Shown: one piece after another, positions 1-6,067 of the stretch | Numbering within the stretch: the first letter of the stretch is position 1 | Layout: each line of letters begins with the position of its first letter | Source of the DNA: an uncultured Clostridia bacterium | GTDB lineage: Bacteria > Bacillota_A > Clostridia > TANB77 > CAG-508 | Direction of reading: 5' to 3' | Assembly: GCA_947628335.1 (NCBI GenBank) | Contig: CANQZT010000047.1 | Coordinates: 1 to 9,565, forward strand | DNA length: 9,565 bases | The notes under the pieces: model-generated | Told to the model about the DNA's origin: nothing | Database searches by the model: none | The model's input: the letters and a program-made list of their open reading frames with translations, nothing else | Translations under genes and position numbers: made by a program

Positions 1-5
1 ATACT

Positions 6-33
6 AGCCCCAAAAAATCAAATTTTTAGGGCT
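6..33. terminator. stem-loop downstream of the leftward regulator gene
   Basis: AGCCC (6-10) pairs with GGGCT (29-33) and AAAAA (12-16) with TTTTT (23-27), around a 6-nt loop and one C/A mismatch. It lies about 60 nt past the stop codon of the leftward gene at 93-953 and could end that transcript. No clear uridine run follows the stem on the leftward strand, so termination is only a suggestion. The rest of positions 1-92 is AT-rich and shows no gene. Confidence 0.4.
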
Positions 34-92
34 TATGTTTAAAAATTTTTGGGACATTTTCAAAAATCATTGACATATATTCCAGCGTTTTA

Positions 93-953
93 TTATTCCT
101 CTTGAGCTCTTTTCCTAAAGCTATAAACATTAGATTTATTCTTACATTGAGGTGTATCGTATTCAGCCTTTGAATTTTTAGGTATAAAAGCTTTATGACA
201 GAATTTACAAATCTTAAGTATAATTGTATCTTGAGATAAATTCACTAAGAAATTTAAATCTATTGCTTGTTTTAAATATCCATAAACTAAACCTATTTCA
301 TTATTGTGCAAGCTATCTATATTAGTATAAAGATTATTTATAGCTATAAGTGGAGAGTATTTTATTAAGTGACGTTCTTTGACAAAATGAACTAGATGTT
401 CATATAAAATTTTTGCATATTGCAAAATCATATCAACAGGTTCTCCATAATTTTTAGAAAAAATCAAAAATTCATTTAGTTCAGGTGTAAGATATTTTTC
501 CATAATCCTAGGAGATATATCTTTTCTACATTTTTCAATAAGTTCTTTAATTTGATTATAATTTAGCTTTGGCATAAAGAAATTTAAGTATTCTTCCAAT
601 TTCATATTTGTTATATGATTTTCATAATCAATTAAATTATAATCTCTTAAAGCAACAGTATCATCTAACACATAATATTTGTTAATTGGAAAATCAGCCA
701 TAAATCCAAATAAGCCATAGTTTCGTACATAATCCAAAATTTCTATATCTTCAACTTCTTCTTTGTAATATACTTTTTTTCCAATGTTTAAAATATCTAT
801 TAGATATCTATCTATCCAATCAGAAAAGGTTGAAGCATGACTTTTAGCTCCTTTTTCTGGTAGAATATATCTTTTTCCGTTTATTTCTTCGATTACGTAT
901 CTGTCAAAAGAAAGGCAGAAACGTTGATTTTCTATATAAAAATTAGCTTTCAT
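93..953 (-). CDS. putative regulator with C-terminal CGNR-like zinc finger
   Basis: The reading frame is open further upstream, but the start chosen at 953 (MKANFYIENQ) has a GGGAG ribosome binding site 6 nt upstream and falls downstream of a recognisable promoter. The longer frame from 1118 has no such site and would cross the promoter region. The product is 286 aa. Most of it is helical with no recognised enzyme motif. The C-terminus carries ICKFCHKAF, a third cysteine in DTPQCKN and a final basic SFRKR, the pattern of CGNR/DUF6076-like treble-clef fingers seen in putative transcription factors. That family assignment is by eye. The gene diverges from the xis-int transcript, so a role in controlling excision is plausible but inferred. 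Confidence 0.7.
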   Translation of the reverse strand: MKANFYIENQRFCLSFDRYVIEEINGKRYILPEKGAKSHASTFSDWIDRYLIDILNIGKKVYYKEEVEDIEILDYVRNYGLFGFMADFPINKYYVLDDTVALRDYNLIDYENHITNMKLEEYLNFFMPKLNYNQIKELIEKCRKDISPRIMEKYLTPELNEFLIFSKNYGEPVDMILQYAKILYEHLVHFVKERHLIKYSPLIAINNLYTNIDSLHNNEIGLVYGYLKQAIDLNFLVNLSQDTIILKICKFCHKAFIPKNSKAEYDTPQCKNKSNVYSFRKRAQEE

Positions 954-995
954 TTTCCACTCCCAAAAAATTTTTAAAAATTTCATTGTAATCAC

Positions 996-1024
996 TTGAC
1001 AAATTATAAGGCTTACGTTATACT
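996..1024 (+). promoter_or_regulatory. strong sigma-A promoter for leader RNA-xis
   Basis: TTGACA (996-1001), a 17-bp spacer and TATACT (1019-1024) make a near-consensus vegetative promoter pointing right. Transcription should start near 1031, giving a leader of about 290 nt before the excisionase start codon. Confidence 0.8.
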
Positions 1025-1031
1025 TTGATAA
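1003..1031 (-). promoter_or_regulatory. overlapping leftward promoter for the regulator gene
   Basis: On the reverse strand, TTATCA (1031 to 1026), 17 bp, then a perfect TATAAT (1008 to 1003) precede the gene starting at 953. The predicted start near 996 leaves a leader of about 43 nt. The -10 box lies inside the spacer of the rightward promoter, so the two cannot be occupied by polymerase together. The -35 box matches only 4 of 6 consensus bases. Confidence 0.5.
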
Positions 1032-1320
1032 AGTCAAGTAATTACTTGCAGATATATATAGCTTACAATAATTACTTAGAAAAGTCAATGGAATACTCAA
1101 AAATTCTTTAAATGGCACATTGAAAATTGAATAATTCAGTTGTTAGATACAATATAATGAGACACTTGCATAGCCTTAACTCATCGTATAGGGTGCAACT
1201 CGGACAGAGTCGGAGTGGTTGAATTCCAGTGGAGTAATGTAAATTACCATCTAATAATTCCCAGACGATAAGGGGGAAAGAAAATATCATCATAAATAAA
1301 AAAACGAAAGGAGAAAAAAC
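1031..1320 (+). ncRNA. structured 5' leader RNA upstream of xis
   Basis: This 290-nt stretch has no rightward gene but folds well on paper. Helices seen are: 1125-1131 with 1135-1141; ATGAG 1157-1161 with CTCAT 1180-1184; ATCGT 1183-1187 plus GGG 1191-1193 with CCC 1260-1262 plus ACGAT 1265-1269. That last helix encloses a 7-bp hairpin (1198-1216, AGA loop, one G/G mismatch), a short TGG/CCA stem (1216-1228) and a 5-bp hairpin capped by a GUAA tetraloop (1234-1247). TTCCC 1258-1262 can instead pair with GGGAA 1274-1278, so two folds compete next to the excisionase ribosome binding site (AAAGGAG, 1307-1313). It does not match the TPP, SAM, glycine, T-box or group I/II intron signatures I know. 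Cis-regulation of excision is inferred. Confidence 0.6.
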
Positions 1321-1322
1321 TT

Positions 1323-1517
1323 ATGGAAAACGAAATTAAATTTTATACAACAGCAGATGTAAGAAGAATATTAGGGATAGGAAATAAAACATGTTTAGAC
1401 TTATTTCATCGTTCTGATTTTCCTTGTATAAAAGTTGGAAAATCATTTAAAGTTGCTGTAAGTTCATTTAATGAATACGTGAGTACACGTAGAGTTTTAA
1501 GTAAAGTAAATGAGTAA
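1323..1517 (+). CDS. xis: AlpA/Xis-type excisionase, HTH_17 fold
   Basis: This 64-aa protein has AAAGGAG 9 nt before the ATG. It carries the short winged-helix pattern of excisionases and AlpA-like factors: FYTTADVRRILGIG (residues 7-20) forms the helix-turn-helix entry, NKTCLDLFHR the recognition helix, and FPCIKVGKSFKVAVSSFNEYV the wing and final helix. Such proteins bend DNA at attachment sites and direct the integrase towards excision. Some also act as transcription factors. It follows the structured leader and precedes the integrase at 2095 by a 577-bp gap, far longer than in the usual tightly linked xis-int pairs. Function is inferred from fold and context. Confidence 0.82.
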   Translation: MENEIKFYTTADVRRILGIGNKTCLDLFHRSDFPCIKVGKSFKVAVSSFNEYVSTRRVLSKVNE

Positions 1518-1536
1518 AATTACAGAAGACAAAAAA

Positions 1537-1567
1537 GAAGATTTAAATATGGACCATTTAAATCTTC
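1537..1567. terminator. 12-bp hairpin after xis; uridine run on the leftward strand
   Basis: A perfect 12-bp stem (1537-1548 with 1556-1567) and 7-nt loop sit 19 nt past the excisionase stop. Read rightward it lacks a trailing U-run. Read leftward it is followed by six Us, so as an intrinsic terminator it would stop antisense transcription entering xis. It may also stabilise the 3' end of the xis mRNA. Confidence 0.5.
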
Positions 1568-1593
1568 AAACTACTATTTAAAATATGAATCAC

Positions 1594-1663
1594 AAGAAAA
1601 ACTCTTGCTATAGTATTAAAGTAATTATACACAAAAAATCAAAATATATCAAGAGTTTTCCTT
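1594..1663. repeat. 14-bp inverted repeat, 42-nt spacer
   Basis: AAGAAAAACTCTTG (1594-1607) is matched in inverse by CAAGAGTTTTCCTT (1650-1663) with one mismatch. A 26-codon open frame (1585-1665) spans it but has no ribosome binding site. The repeat may be a long hairpin in the xis-int transcript or protein-binding half-sites. Confidence 0.45.
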
Positions 1664-1861
1664 AAATTTAACAAGAATATAAAGTGAAATTTTAAATTCT
1701 AGTTTTCATATATAAAAGTAGAATTTACTATTACACTAAATTCCAGTTAAATTCTTAATAATAAAATTATTCCATATTTTGTCAATAGGAAATTGGAATA
1801 AAATTGACTATTCTCCTTGACTTTTCTACTTTATGCCGAGAAAACTATTGACAATATTTAA

Positions 1862-1870
1862 TGATATAAT
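1862..1870 (+). promoter_or_regulatory. extended -10 promoter candidate for int
   Basis: TGATATAAT is a perfect extended -10 element (TGnTATAAT). No good -35 lies 17 bp upstream; TTGACA at 1848-1853 is only 11 bp away. A start near 1877 would give the integrase mRNA a leader of about 218 nt that opens with the hairpin at 1879-1904. Confidence 0.45.
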
Positions 1871-1878
1871 TTGACTTT

Positions 1879-1904
1879 GCTTTAAGCATAAAAATGCTTA
1901 AAGC
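1879..1904. other. perfect 11-bp hairpin with AAAA loop
   Basis: Positions 1879-1889 pair perfectly with 1894-1904 around an AAAA loop. It lies close to the centre of the foldback segment and directly after the candidate promoter. No U-run follows, so it is not a classic terminator. It could be a 5' stabilising hairpin or an operator. Confidence 0.5.
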
Positions 1905-2094
1905 GCTAATAAATAAATATCATCTAACTGGATTTTAATCTCAGAAATTTTTATTTTTTTTATGTTATTTTATCCATGTTTTTCATTGTTTTAATCTTAT
2001 AAAACTGGAAATTAGTATTATCAACGGATTTTACTTTTACATACTGGAATTTAAATTTTCACTTCACCAATTTAACAAGAAAGGAAAGCGAAAA

Positions 2095-3510
2095 ATGAAT
2101 AAAGTAAAAGGAATTACAGTAGGAACTTATTTAACAAAAACAATTAAAAATTCAAAAAATAAAGGTTTTTCTAGCAAAGAAATTTGTAATCTTTGTAAAA
2201 TGAAAGATAAGTGTAAATATAGACAGATAACAAAATTTGAAAATGAAAAAGTTATTGATAACAATGTAGAATGTGATTATTTCTATTTTTCTATAACATC
2301 AAAAGCAATAGTAACAACAGGTAGAGATACAATTACAGGAAAAAGAACAACAAAAACATTTGTGGGAAAGAATGAGAAAGAAGCATTTAATAAAGCATTG
2401 TCATTTCAAATTGAAATGGAAAAAAGTCAAGAATTTAGAATAATTACAAAAAGCAATAAAACAATAATTGATCTTGTAAAAAATAAGATTGAAGAAGATT
2501 ATAGATTAGGTAAGATAATAAAATCAACATATAAAAGAAAATCAGATACAATAAAGAAACTGGCTAAAGAAAAATTTACTAATAAGCCTATTTCAAAAGT
2601 TACAAGAGATGAAGTCGTAAAATATTTAGAGAGTTTGAAAAACTATTCTAAAAGTACAATAAAACAAACCTATGAACTAATATGTATGGCATATGGACAA
2701 GCAAAATATGAAAATATAATAACAGATAATTTTATGGAAGGCTACAATAGAGTTGAAAAGCCAAAAAGTGAATATAAAAGTCATCATAGAGTGTCTTTAA
2801 CTGTTGATGAGCAAAAGAAATTAGTTGATTATTTAAATAATGCAACTTATAAAGATTGTCGCCACAAATATATATTATTGTTATTATTAAGTACAGGGAT
2901 GAGAATAGGGGAGGCTCTAGTATTAGATTATAATAAAGATATAGATTTAGAAAACAGAAAAATCTATATTAGAAGAACTCAAACAAAAGATAATAATGGT
3001 AAAGCAATTATAGGAAATACTACAAAAACAAATACAGGTCAAAGAACTTTGAATATGAATAATATAATCTATCAAATTATTCAAGGTGCTTTAGAACATA
3101 AGATTGATAATAAAGAACATTTATTATTTTGTAAAGATGATAGAACAATGTATGTAGAAAATTCTATAAATAGCAGTCTAAAAAGAATTGCATTAGATTT
3201 GAATATTGGAATCTACGAAGAAGAAAATACAAAAGGAAATCTCGTAAAAAAGACTGATATTCATACTCATATGCTAAGAGGTACTTTTGCAACTAGATGT
3301 GCAGAAGCTAAAATAGCTCCAGCAGTTCTTAAGAAAATATTAGGTCATACCGATATTACTGTCACAATGAAATACTACGTTGATGTAGATGTTGAATTTG
3401 AAAAGGCAGAAAACAAGAATGTTGAAGATTATTTAATAGATAAAGAAATATTTAATATAGATTCAGATTACGATTTTGACTATATTAAAAAAACAAAAGA
3501 GAAAGCTTGA
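2095..3510 (+). CDS. int: tyrosine recombinase/integrase with N-terminal Cys cluster
   Basis: This 471-aa site-specific recombinase has AAGGAAAG 6 nt upstream of its ATG. The catalytic domain contains the expected residues: R270 in GMRIGEAL, a likely K311 in the beta-hairpin, H392 and R395 in HMLRGTF, H418 in LGHTD and the nucleophile Y427, nine residues later. A SAM-like core-binding domain spans about 120-215 (KSTYKRKSDTIKKL onward). The N-terminus is unusual: C31, C34, C40 and C60 form a CX2CX5CX19C set that could bind zinc. It is followed by a beta-rich segment (about 63-100) that resembles an arm-DNA-binding domain. The protein should excise and integrate the left-hand element with the small excisionase at 1323. 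Its last codon lies about 220 bp from the next integrase, placing the element end between them. Confidence 0.93.
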   Translation: MNKVKGITVGTYLTKTIKNSKNKGFSSKEICNLCKMKDKCKYRQITKFENEKVIDNNVECDYFYFSITSKAIVTTGRDTITGKRTTKTFVGKNEKEAFNKALSFQIEMEKSQEFRIITKSNKTIIDLVKNKIEEDYRLGKIIKSTYKRKSDTIKKLAKEKFTNKPISKVTRDEVVKYLESLKNYSKSTIKQTYELICMAYGQAKYENIITDNFMEGYNRVEKPKSEYKSHHRVSLTVDEQKKLVDYLNNATYKDCRHKYILLLLLSTGMRIGEALVLDYNKDIDLENRKIYIRRTQTKDNNGKAIIGNTTKTNTGQRTLNMNNIIYQIIQGALEHKIDNKEHLLFCKDDRTMYVENSINSSLKRIALDLNIGIYEEENTKGNLVKKTDIHTHMLRGTFATRCAEAKIAPAVLKKILGHTDITVTMKYYVDVDVEFEKAENKNVEDYLIDKEIFNIDSDYDFDYIKKTKEKA

Positions 3511-3569
3511 AACTTGACTAGAATTTATGAGAATTATTTTTATTAAAGTTTCAAGGAAATGTTTCAAAG
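3506..3569. repeat. inverted/direct repeats past int, possible attachment-site elements
   Basis: CTTGAAACTT (3506-3515, spanning the stop codon) is the exact reverse complement of AAGTTTCAAG (3546-3555). A further GTTTCAAAG follows at 3561-3569. Such repeats next to an integrase gene are typical of integrase-binding sites near an element end, or could form a 10-bp hairpin with a 30-nt loop. Confidence 0.4.
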
Positions 3570-3651
3570 TAATAATACAAGACTTTAAAATACTTGATAA
3601 ATAAAGAAAAATAGCAGTTAGCGAAATTACCTCACCTCGACCACTTTGAAT

Positions 3652-3698
3652 AAACTCTGTATATACTTTAAATAGTATGATACAGAGTTTTTATTTTC
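3652..3698 (+). terminator. intrinsic terminator between the two integrases
   Basis: AAACTCTGTAT (3652-3662) pairs with ATACAGAGTTT (3680-3690), with an inner ATACT/AGTAT helix and one bulged G. It is followed by TTTTTATTTTC on the rightward strand. It should end transcription from the upstream integrase and, less strongly, the convergent integrase. The preceding 3610-3650 is less AT-rich than its surroundings and may be host DNA left between two elements. Confidence 0.8.
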
Positions 3699-3699
3699 T

Positions 3700-3732
3700 T
3701 AAAGTAATGCAATTATAATGCAATAGACTTTT
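3700..3732. other. candidate left attachment region of the satellite
   Basis: TAATGCAAT occurs twice in direct repeat (3705-3713 and 3716-3724), 11 bp apart, immediately past the stop of the leftward integrase. In islands with an outward-facing integrase gene, the attachment core usually lies here. The matching right end is outside the window, so the core cannot be defined. Confidence 0.3.
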
Positions 3733-4890
3733 TTATTGTACTTTTTTTAGTTCTTTTTCAATAAATTCTTTTGATACAGAAGTATATACATCATCTGTTA
3801 TAGAACTGCCTTCAACATGTCCTACTAAATATTGAATAATTTTCATATCAACTCCCGCTTCTCGTAATCTAGTAATATATGTGTGCCTTAAAATATGACT
3901 AGATAAATCAAGATTAGATATATGATATTTTTTGTTAATTCTCTTTAACCAAGCATTTATTTCATAATATGACACAAAAGTATTATTTTTATAATCCCAA
4001 AATAACAATTTATTAAAGTTTGTTATTTTATTATTTAATTGTTCATTTACAATTTCTCTAACCTCATCATTCATTGTAATTATTCTTTTACCTTTATCAA
4101 TATTAGTTCTTTTATTATATGTTTTCGTGTGTTTTCCTAAAATTACTTTACTTTTTATATTTTTTGTTAGTGTATTGTTAATACTTAAAGTATTAGAATT
4201 TAAATCAATATCGTCTTTAGAACGTGCTAACACTTCCCCTATTCTCATCCCTGTATCTAATTGTAATAATACAATATTTCTATACTTATGATTTCTTTCT
4301 GTAGTATTTAATACTTTTCTTAATTTATTTTCTTCATTTATTGTCAATGCCTCTACTTTTTTAGTTTCTTTTGAAGATACTGGCTTTTTTAGACTTTCAT
4401 CATCCATAGGATTAAATAGTATTTTTCTTCTTGAAATTGCTATTTTAAATGTTTTATTTAGTAATCTCCATGCTTTATCAATACTATTTTGAGCATATTC
4501 TTTTATAAATTGTTTAGATTCTTCTATATCATCTGCAGTTATTTTTTGTATAGGTTTATTGATAAAATTATCACAAGTATTTTTTATTAAATTTAAAGTA
4601 TATGTATCTCTTAAATAACCACTATCACTTGTAATTCCATCTATATGTTTTTGTTCAATGTGTTTTTCTAATATAGTAATAAATGACTCGTTACTTTTTT
4701 CAATATAAGTTCCTGTATGGATACTGCTTAATATATCATTGAAACGTTTTTTAAAATCTCCTATTTTTTCATTTTTTCTTTGATAAACAGAATGTCTTTT
4801 GTTATTTTGAACATATTGCCCTACATATAAACCTGTTCTACTTGACTTGTAAATTGTACCTTCTCCATTTCCTTTTTGTTTTTTTCCCAT
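3733..4890 (-). CDS. int: tyrosine integrase of phage satellite/island
   Basis: This 385-aa recombinase has GGAGGT about 9 nt before its ATG. Residues 7-30 (GNGEGTIYKSSRTG then LYVGQYV) resemble the three-stranded arm-DNA-binding domain common in phage and Tn916-type integrases. Residues about 68-160 form the SAM-like core-binding domain. Catalytic residues visible are R216 (GMRIGE), H332 and R335 (HILRHTY), H358 (VGHVE) and Y369 (DDVYTS); the lysine is probably K256 or K268. There is a slightly long loop between H358 and the tyrosine. The gene is the leftmost of the island and reads out towards the junction with the neighbouring element. It is distinct from the integrase at 2095, so the two elements integrate independently. 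Confidence 0.93.
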   Translation of the reverse strand: MGKKQKGNGEGTIYKSSRTGLYVGQYVQNNKRHSVYQRKNEKIGDFKKRFNDILSSIHTGTYIEKSNESFITILEKHIEQKHIDGITSDSGYLRDTYTLNLIKNTCDNFINKPIQKITADDIEESKQFIKEYAQNSIDKAWRLLNKTFKIAISRRKILFNPMDDESLKKPVSSKETKKVEALTINEENKLRKVLNTTERNHKYRNIVLLQLDTGMRIGEVLARSKDDIDLNSNTLSINNTLTKNIKSKVILGKHTKTYNKRTNIDKGKRIITMNDEVREIVNEQLNNKITNFNKLLFWDYKNNTFVSYYEINAWLKRINKKYHISNLDLSSHILRHTYITRLREAGVDMKIIQYLVGHVEGSSITDDVYTSVSKEFIEKELKKVQ

Positions 4891-4935
4891 AATAAAAATA
4901 CCTCCATTTTCTTAATAAATTTTTTATATTTACTA

Positions 4936-4964
4936 TTGAAAATGAAAGTATTTTTTGGTAATAT
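4936..4964 (+). promoter_or_regulatory. weak rightward promoter candidate antisense to the int leader
   Basis: TTGAAA (4936-4941), 17 bp and TAATAT (4959-4964) point right, towards a hairpin and U-run at 4997-5053. The region also holds a 10-bp inverted repeat, ACTATTGAAA (4932-4941) with TTTCAATAGT (4979-4988), which could instead be an operator or Int/Xis site in the integrase leader. Confidence 0.35.
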
Positions 4965-4996
4965 AGTTATACAATCACTTTCAATAGTGTGTTGGG

Positions 4997-5043
4997 GAAA
5001 AAGATTTGTGTACTAGACTGCAATCAAAGCCACAATCTTTTTC
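4997..5043. terminator. hairpin between repressor and int, stronger U-run rightward
   Basis: A 13-bp stem with one bulged T (4997-5010 with 5031-5043) lies 5 nt past the repressor stop codon. Rightward it is followed by TTTTTCTTTTTT, a good intrinsic terminator. Leftward only the stem's own Ts and then CCCC follow, so repressor transcription may partly read through into int. Confidence 0.6.
5009..5026 (-). repeat. 18-bp exact inverted repeat, copy 1
   Basis: Reads TGTACTAGACTGCAATCA on the plus strand. The reverse complement occurs exactly at 6340-6357. It sits in the loop of the hairpin beside the repressor gene. Confidence 0.9.
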
Positions 5044-5047
5044 TTTT

Positions 5048-6007
5048 TTAATTAACATTGTTTACATCATCTAATAATTTTTGATTTTCTTCTAATAAAT
5101 CTCTAACATACTTATCTTTAAATTTATTATTAACATATATTTTATCTTTAGCAATTTTTATTAAATCATTATAGTATTGGTTTATTAATTCTGATAATTC
5201 ATATTTACAACGACTTATATCATTATTTAGAAAGTGTATAATCTGCAATATTTCAGATTTTAAGTCTGATAAATCATCTTGTATTTGATTAAAGTTATAC
5301 TTTAAAATTTTCATTTTAATTTTTTTATAATTTTCTTTTATATTCAAATTAATCGAATAACTGTGTATTGTTGATAAACTTAATAACTGTATTATATCTA
5401 GTTTTTCATTATAATACTTAATCAAATTGTCTATATCAGTTTCATTTTTATTTTTTACTAATTTTTCAATAACTTTGGAAATATAGCATATACTTTTAAA
5501 AAGTTCTATATTTTTCAATAATTCAATTAAATTATAAAGTTCACTCAATTTTCTAATATAATTAGATAAATCTTTAAAATCTTCTATAAAAGTATTAAAC
5601 ATATTATTAGCATTAGAATTATTCAAGATTTCTAATTTATTAAATGTCATATTTTTATTAAATTCATTTATTAACTTTTTTTGTTTAGAAGATATATTCT
5701 CATTAAAATATTTTAACTTTGAAAGTTCTTTTATTTTTGATATAGATTCATCAGATAAATGTAATTCCTCTCCTATTTTCATTGTTTGAATACTTGAATT
5801 TTCACATTCATCATCAAATAAATATTCATATGTAACATCATAGTGTTCTTTAATTTTTTTTAAAGTTTCTATATCAGGTTTTCTTGTACCTTTTTTACTT
5901 TCATAAGTTTTTAATGTTGATATTCCGATGCCTATAGATTCAGCTAACTGTTCCTGTGTCTCATTATTATTTTTTCTTAATTCTTTTATTTTTTCATATA
6001 ATTCCAT
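5048..6007 (-). CDS. HTH (Xre-type) repressor without protease domain, Stl-like role
   Basis: This 319-aa protein starts with a classical HTH_3 domain (residues 1-65): LYEKIKELRKNNNETQEQLAE, then SIGIGISTLKTYESKKGTRKP and DIETLKKIKEHYDVTYEYLF. The remaining 250 residues are almost wholly helical, rich in Lys/Asn/Ile, and lack the S24/LexA-like Ser-Lys peptidase of SOS-cleaved repressors. In staphylococcal islands the master repressor Stl likewise lacks this domain and is released by a helper-phage protein. The same mode is inferred here, not shown. The gene reads leftward from a near-consensus promoter, opposite the replication operon. AAAGG lies about 15 nt before the ATG, a weak ribosome binding site, so expression may be kept low. 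Confidence 0.82.
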   Translation of the reverse strand: MELYEKIKELRKNNNETQEQLAESIGIGISTLKTYESKKGTRKPDIETLKKIKEHYDVTYEYLFDDECENSSIQTMKIGEELHLSDESISKIKELSKLKYFNENISSKQKKLINEFNKNMTFNKLEILNNSNANNMFNTFIEDFKDLSNYIRKLSELYNLIELLKNIELFKSICYISKVIEKLVKNKNETDIDNLIKYYNEKLDIIQLLSLSTIHSYSINLNIKENYKKIKMKILKYNFNQIQDDLSDLKSEILQIIHFLNNDISRCKYELSELINQYYNDLIKIAKDKIYVNNKFKDKYVRDLLEENQKLLDDVNNVN

Positions 6008-6044
6008 AATTTATTTTTGTAACCTTTCTATTAAAAAAATTAAA

Positions 6045-6064
6045 AAGTCTAGATTTAAAGACTT
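6045..6064. promoter_or_regulatory. inverted repeat in the repressor leader
   Basis: AAGTCT (6045-6050) and AGACTT (6059-6064) form a 6-bp inverted repeat directly upstream of the rightward -35 box. It could be an operator half-site pair. Confidence 0.3.
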
Positions 6065-6067
6065 ATA

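Larger units (their letters stand above)
988..1078. promoter_or_regulatory. repeat cluster, candidate operator of the divergent promoters
   Basis: Three direct copies of TAATYACTTR begin at 989, 1039 and 1069. Their spacings of 50 and 30 bp put them on the same face of the helix. The first overlaps the rightward -35 box. The middle copy is part of a perfect 14-bp palindrome, CAAGTAATTACTTG (1035-1048). In addition, 988-1000 and 1033-1045 form a 13-bp inverted repeat with one mismatch that brackets both promoter cores. The arrangement suits a dimeric repressor, perhaps the product of the adjacent leftward gene or the excisionase. The binding protein is unknown. Confidence 0.5.
1665..2081. mobile_element. 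foldback (MITE-like) segment between xis and int
   Basis: The 22 bases at 1682-1703 match the reverse complement of 2043-2064 at 20 of 22 positions. The similarity continues with gaps inward: TAAAAGTAGAAT against TAAAAGTAAAAT, and CTAAATTCCAGTT against CTAATTTCCAGTT. This gives arms of about 62-67 bp (1682-1748 and 2003-2064). The 13-bp sequence AATTTAACAAGAA occurs directly repeated just outside, at 1665-1677 and 2069-2081, although 4 nt separate each copy from the arm end. No protein is encoded inside. Removing one repeat copy plus the interior would leave a normal xis-int spacing with the int ribosome binding site intact. An alternative is a set of integrase arm-binding sites, since ACTGGAATT-like motifs recur at 1695, 1739, 1927, 2004 and 2043. 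Confidence 0.5.
4971..5053 (+). ncRNA. candidate small antisense RNA ending at a terminator
   Basis: If the promoter at 4936 is active, it yields an RNA of about 80 nt that ends at a 13-bp stem (4997-5010 with 5031-5043, one bulge) and the tail TTTTTCTTTTTT. The 20-nt loop region displays TGTACTAGACTGCAATCA (5009-5026). This is exactly complementary to 6340-6357 in the rightward mRNA, 29 nt before the excisionase start codon. That is the layout of a loop-presented antisense regulator. No expression evidence is available. Confidence 0.35.

Noticed and set aside
954..1118. N-terminal extension of the leftward regulator frame up to 1118
   Set aside because: It has no ribosome binding site, crosses the promoter and repeat zone, and a better start with GGGAG lies at 953.
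1157..1278. Group I or group II intron core
   Set aside because: The conserved P7/R-S pairing, domain V and splice-site signals are not present; only generic helices are seen.
1108..1293. Leftward 61-aa frame
   Set aside because: It lies antisense to the structured leader RNA, has no clear ribosome binding site and no recognisable protein pattern.
1585..1665. 26-codon rightward frame between xis and int
   Set aside because: No ribosome binding site precedes it, and it is explained by the inverted repeat it spans.
1848..1870. TTGACA and TATAAT as one standard promoter
   Set aside because: The spacer is only 11 bp; only the extended -10 reading is kept.
3610..3645. Possible tRNA 3' end (ACCTCGACCA-like) as an attachment site
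   Set aside because: No matching acceptor strand or T-loop (TTCGA-type) is present at the right distance, so a tRNA fragment cannot be supported.
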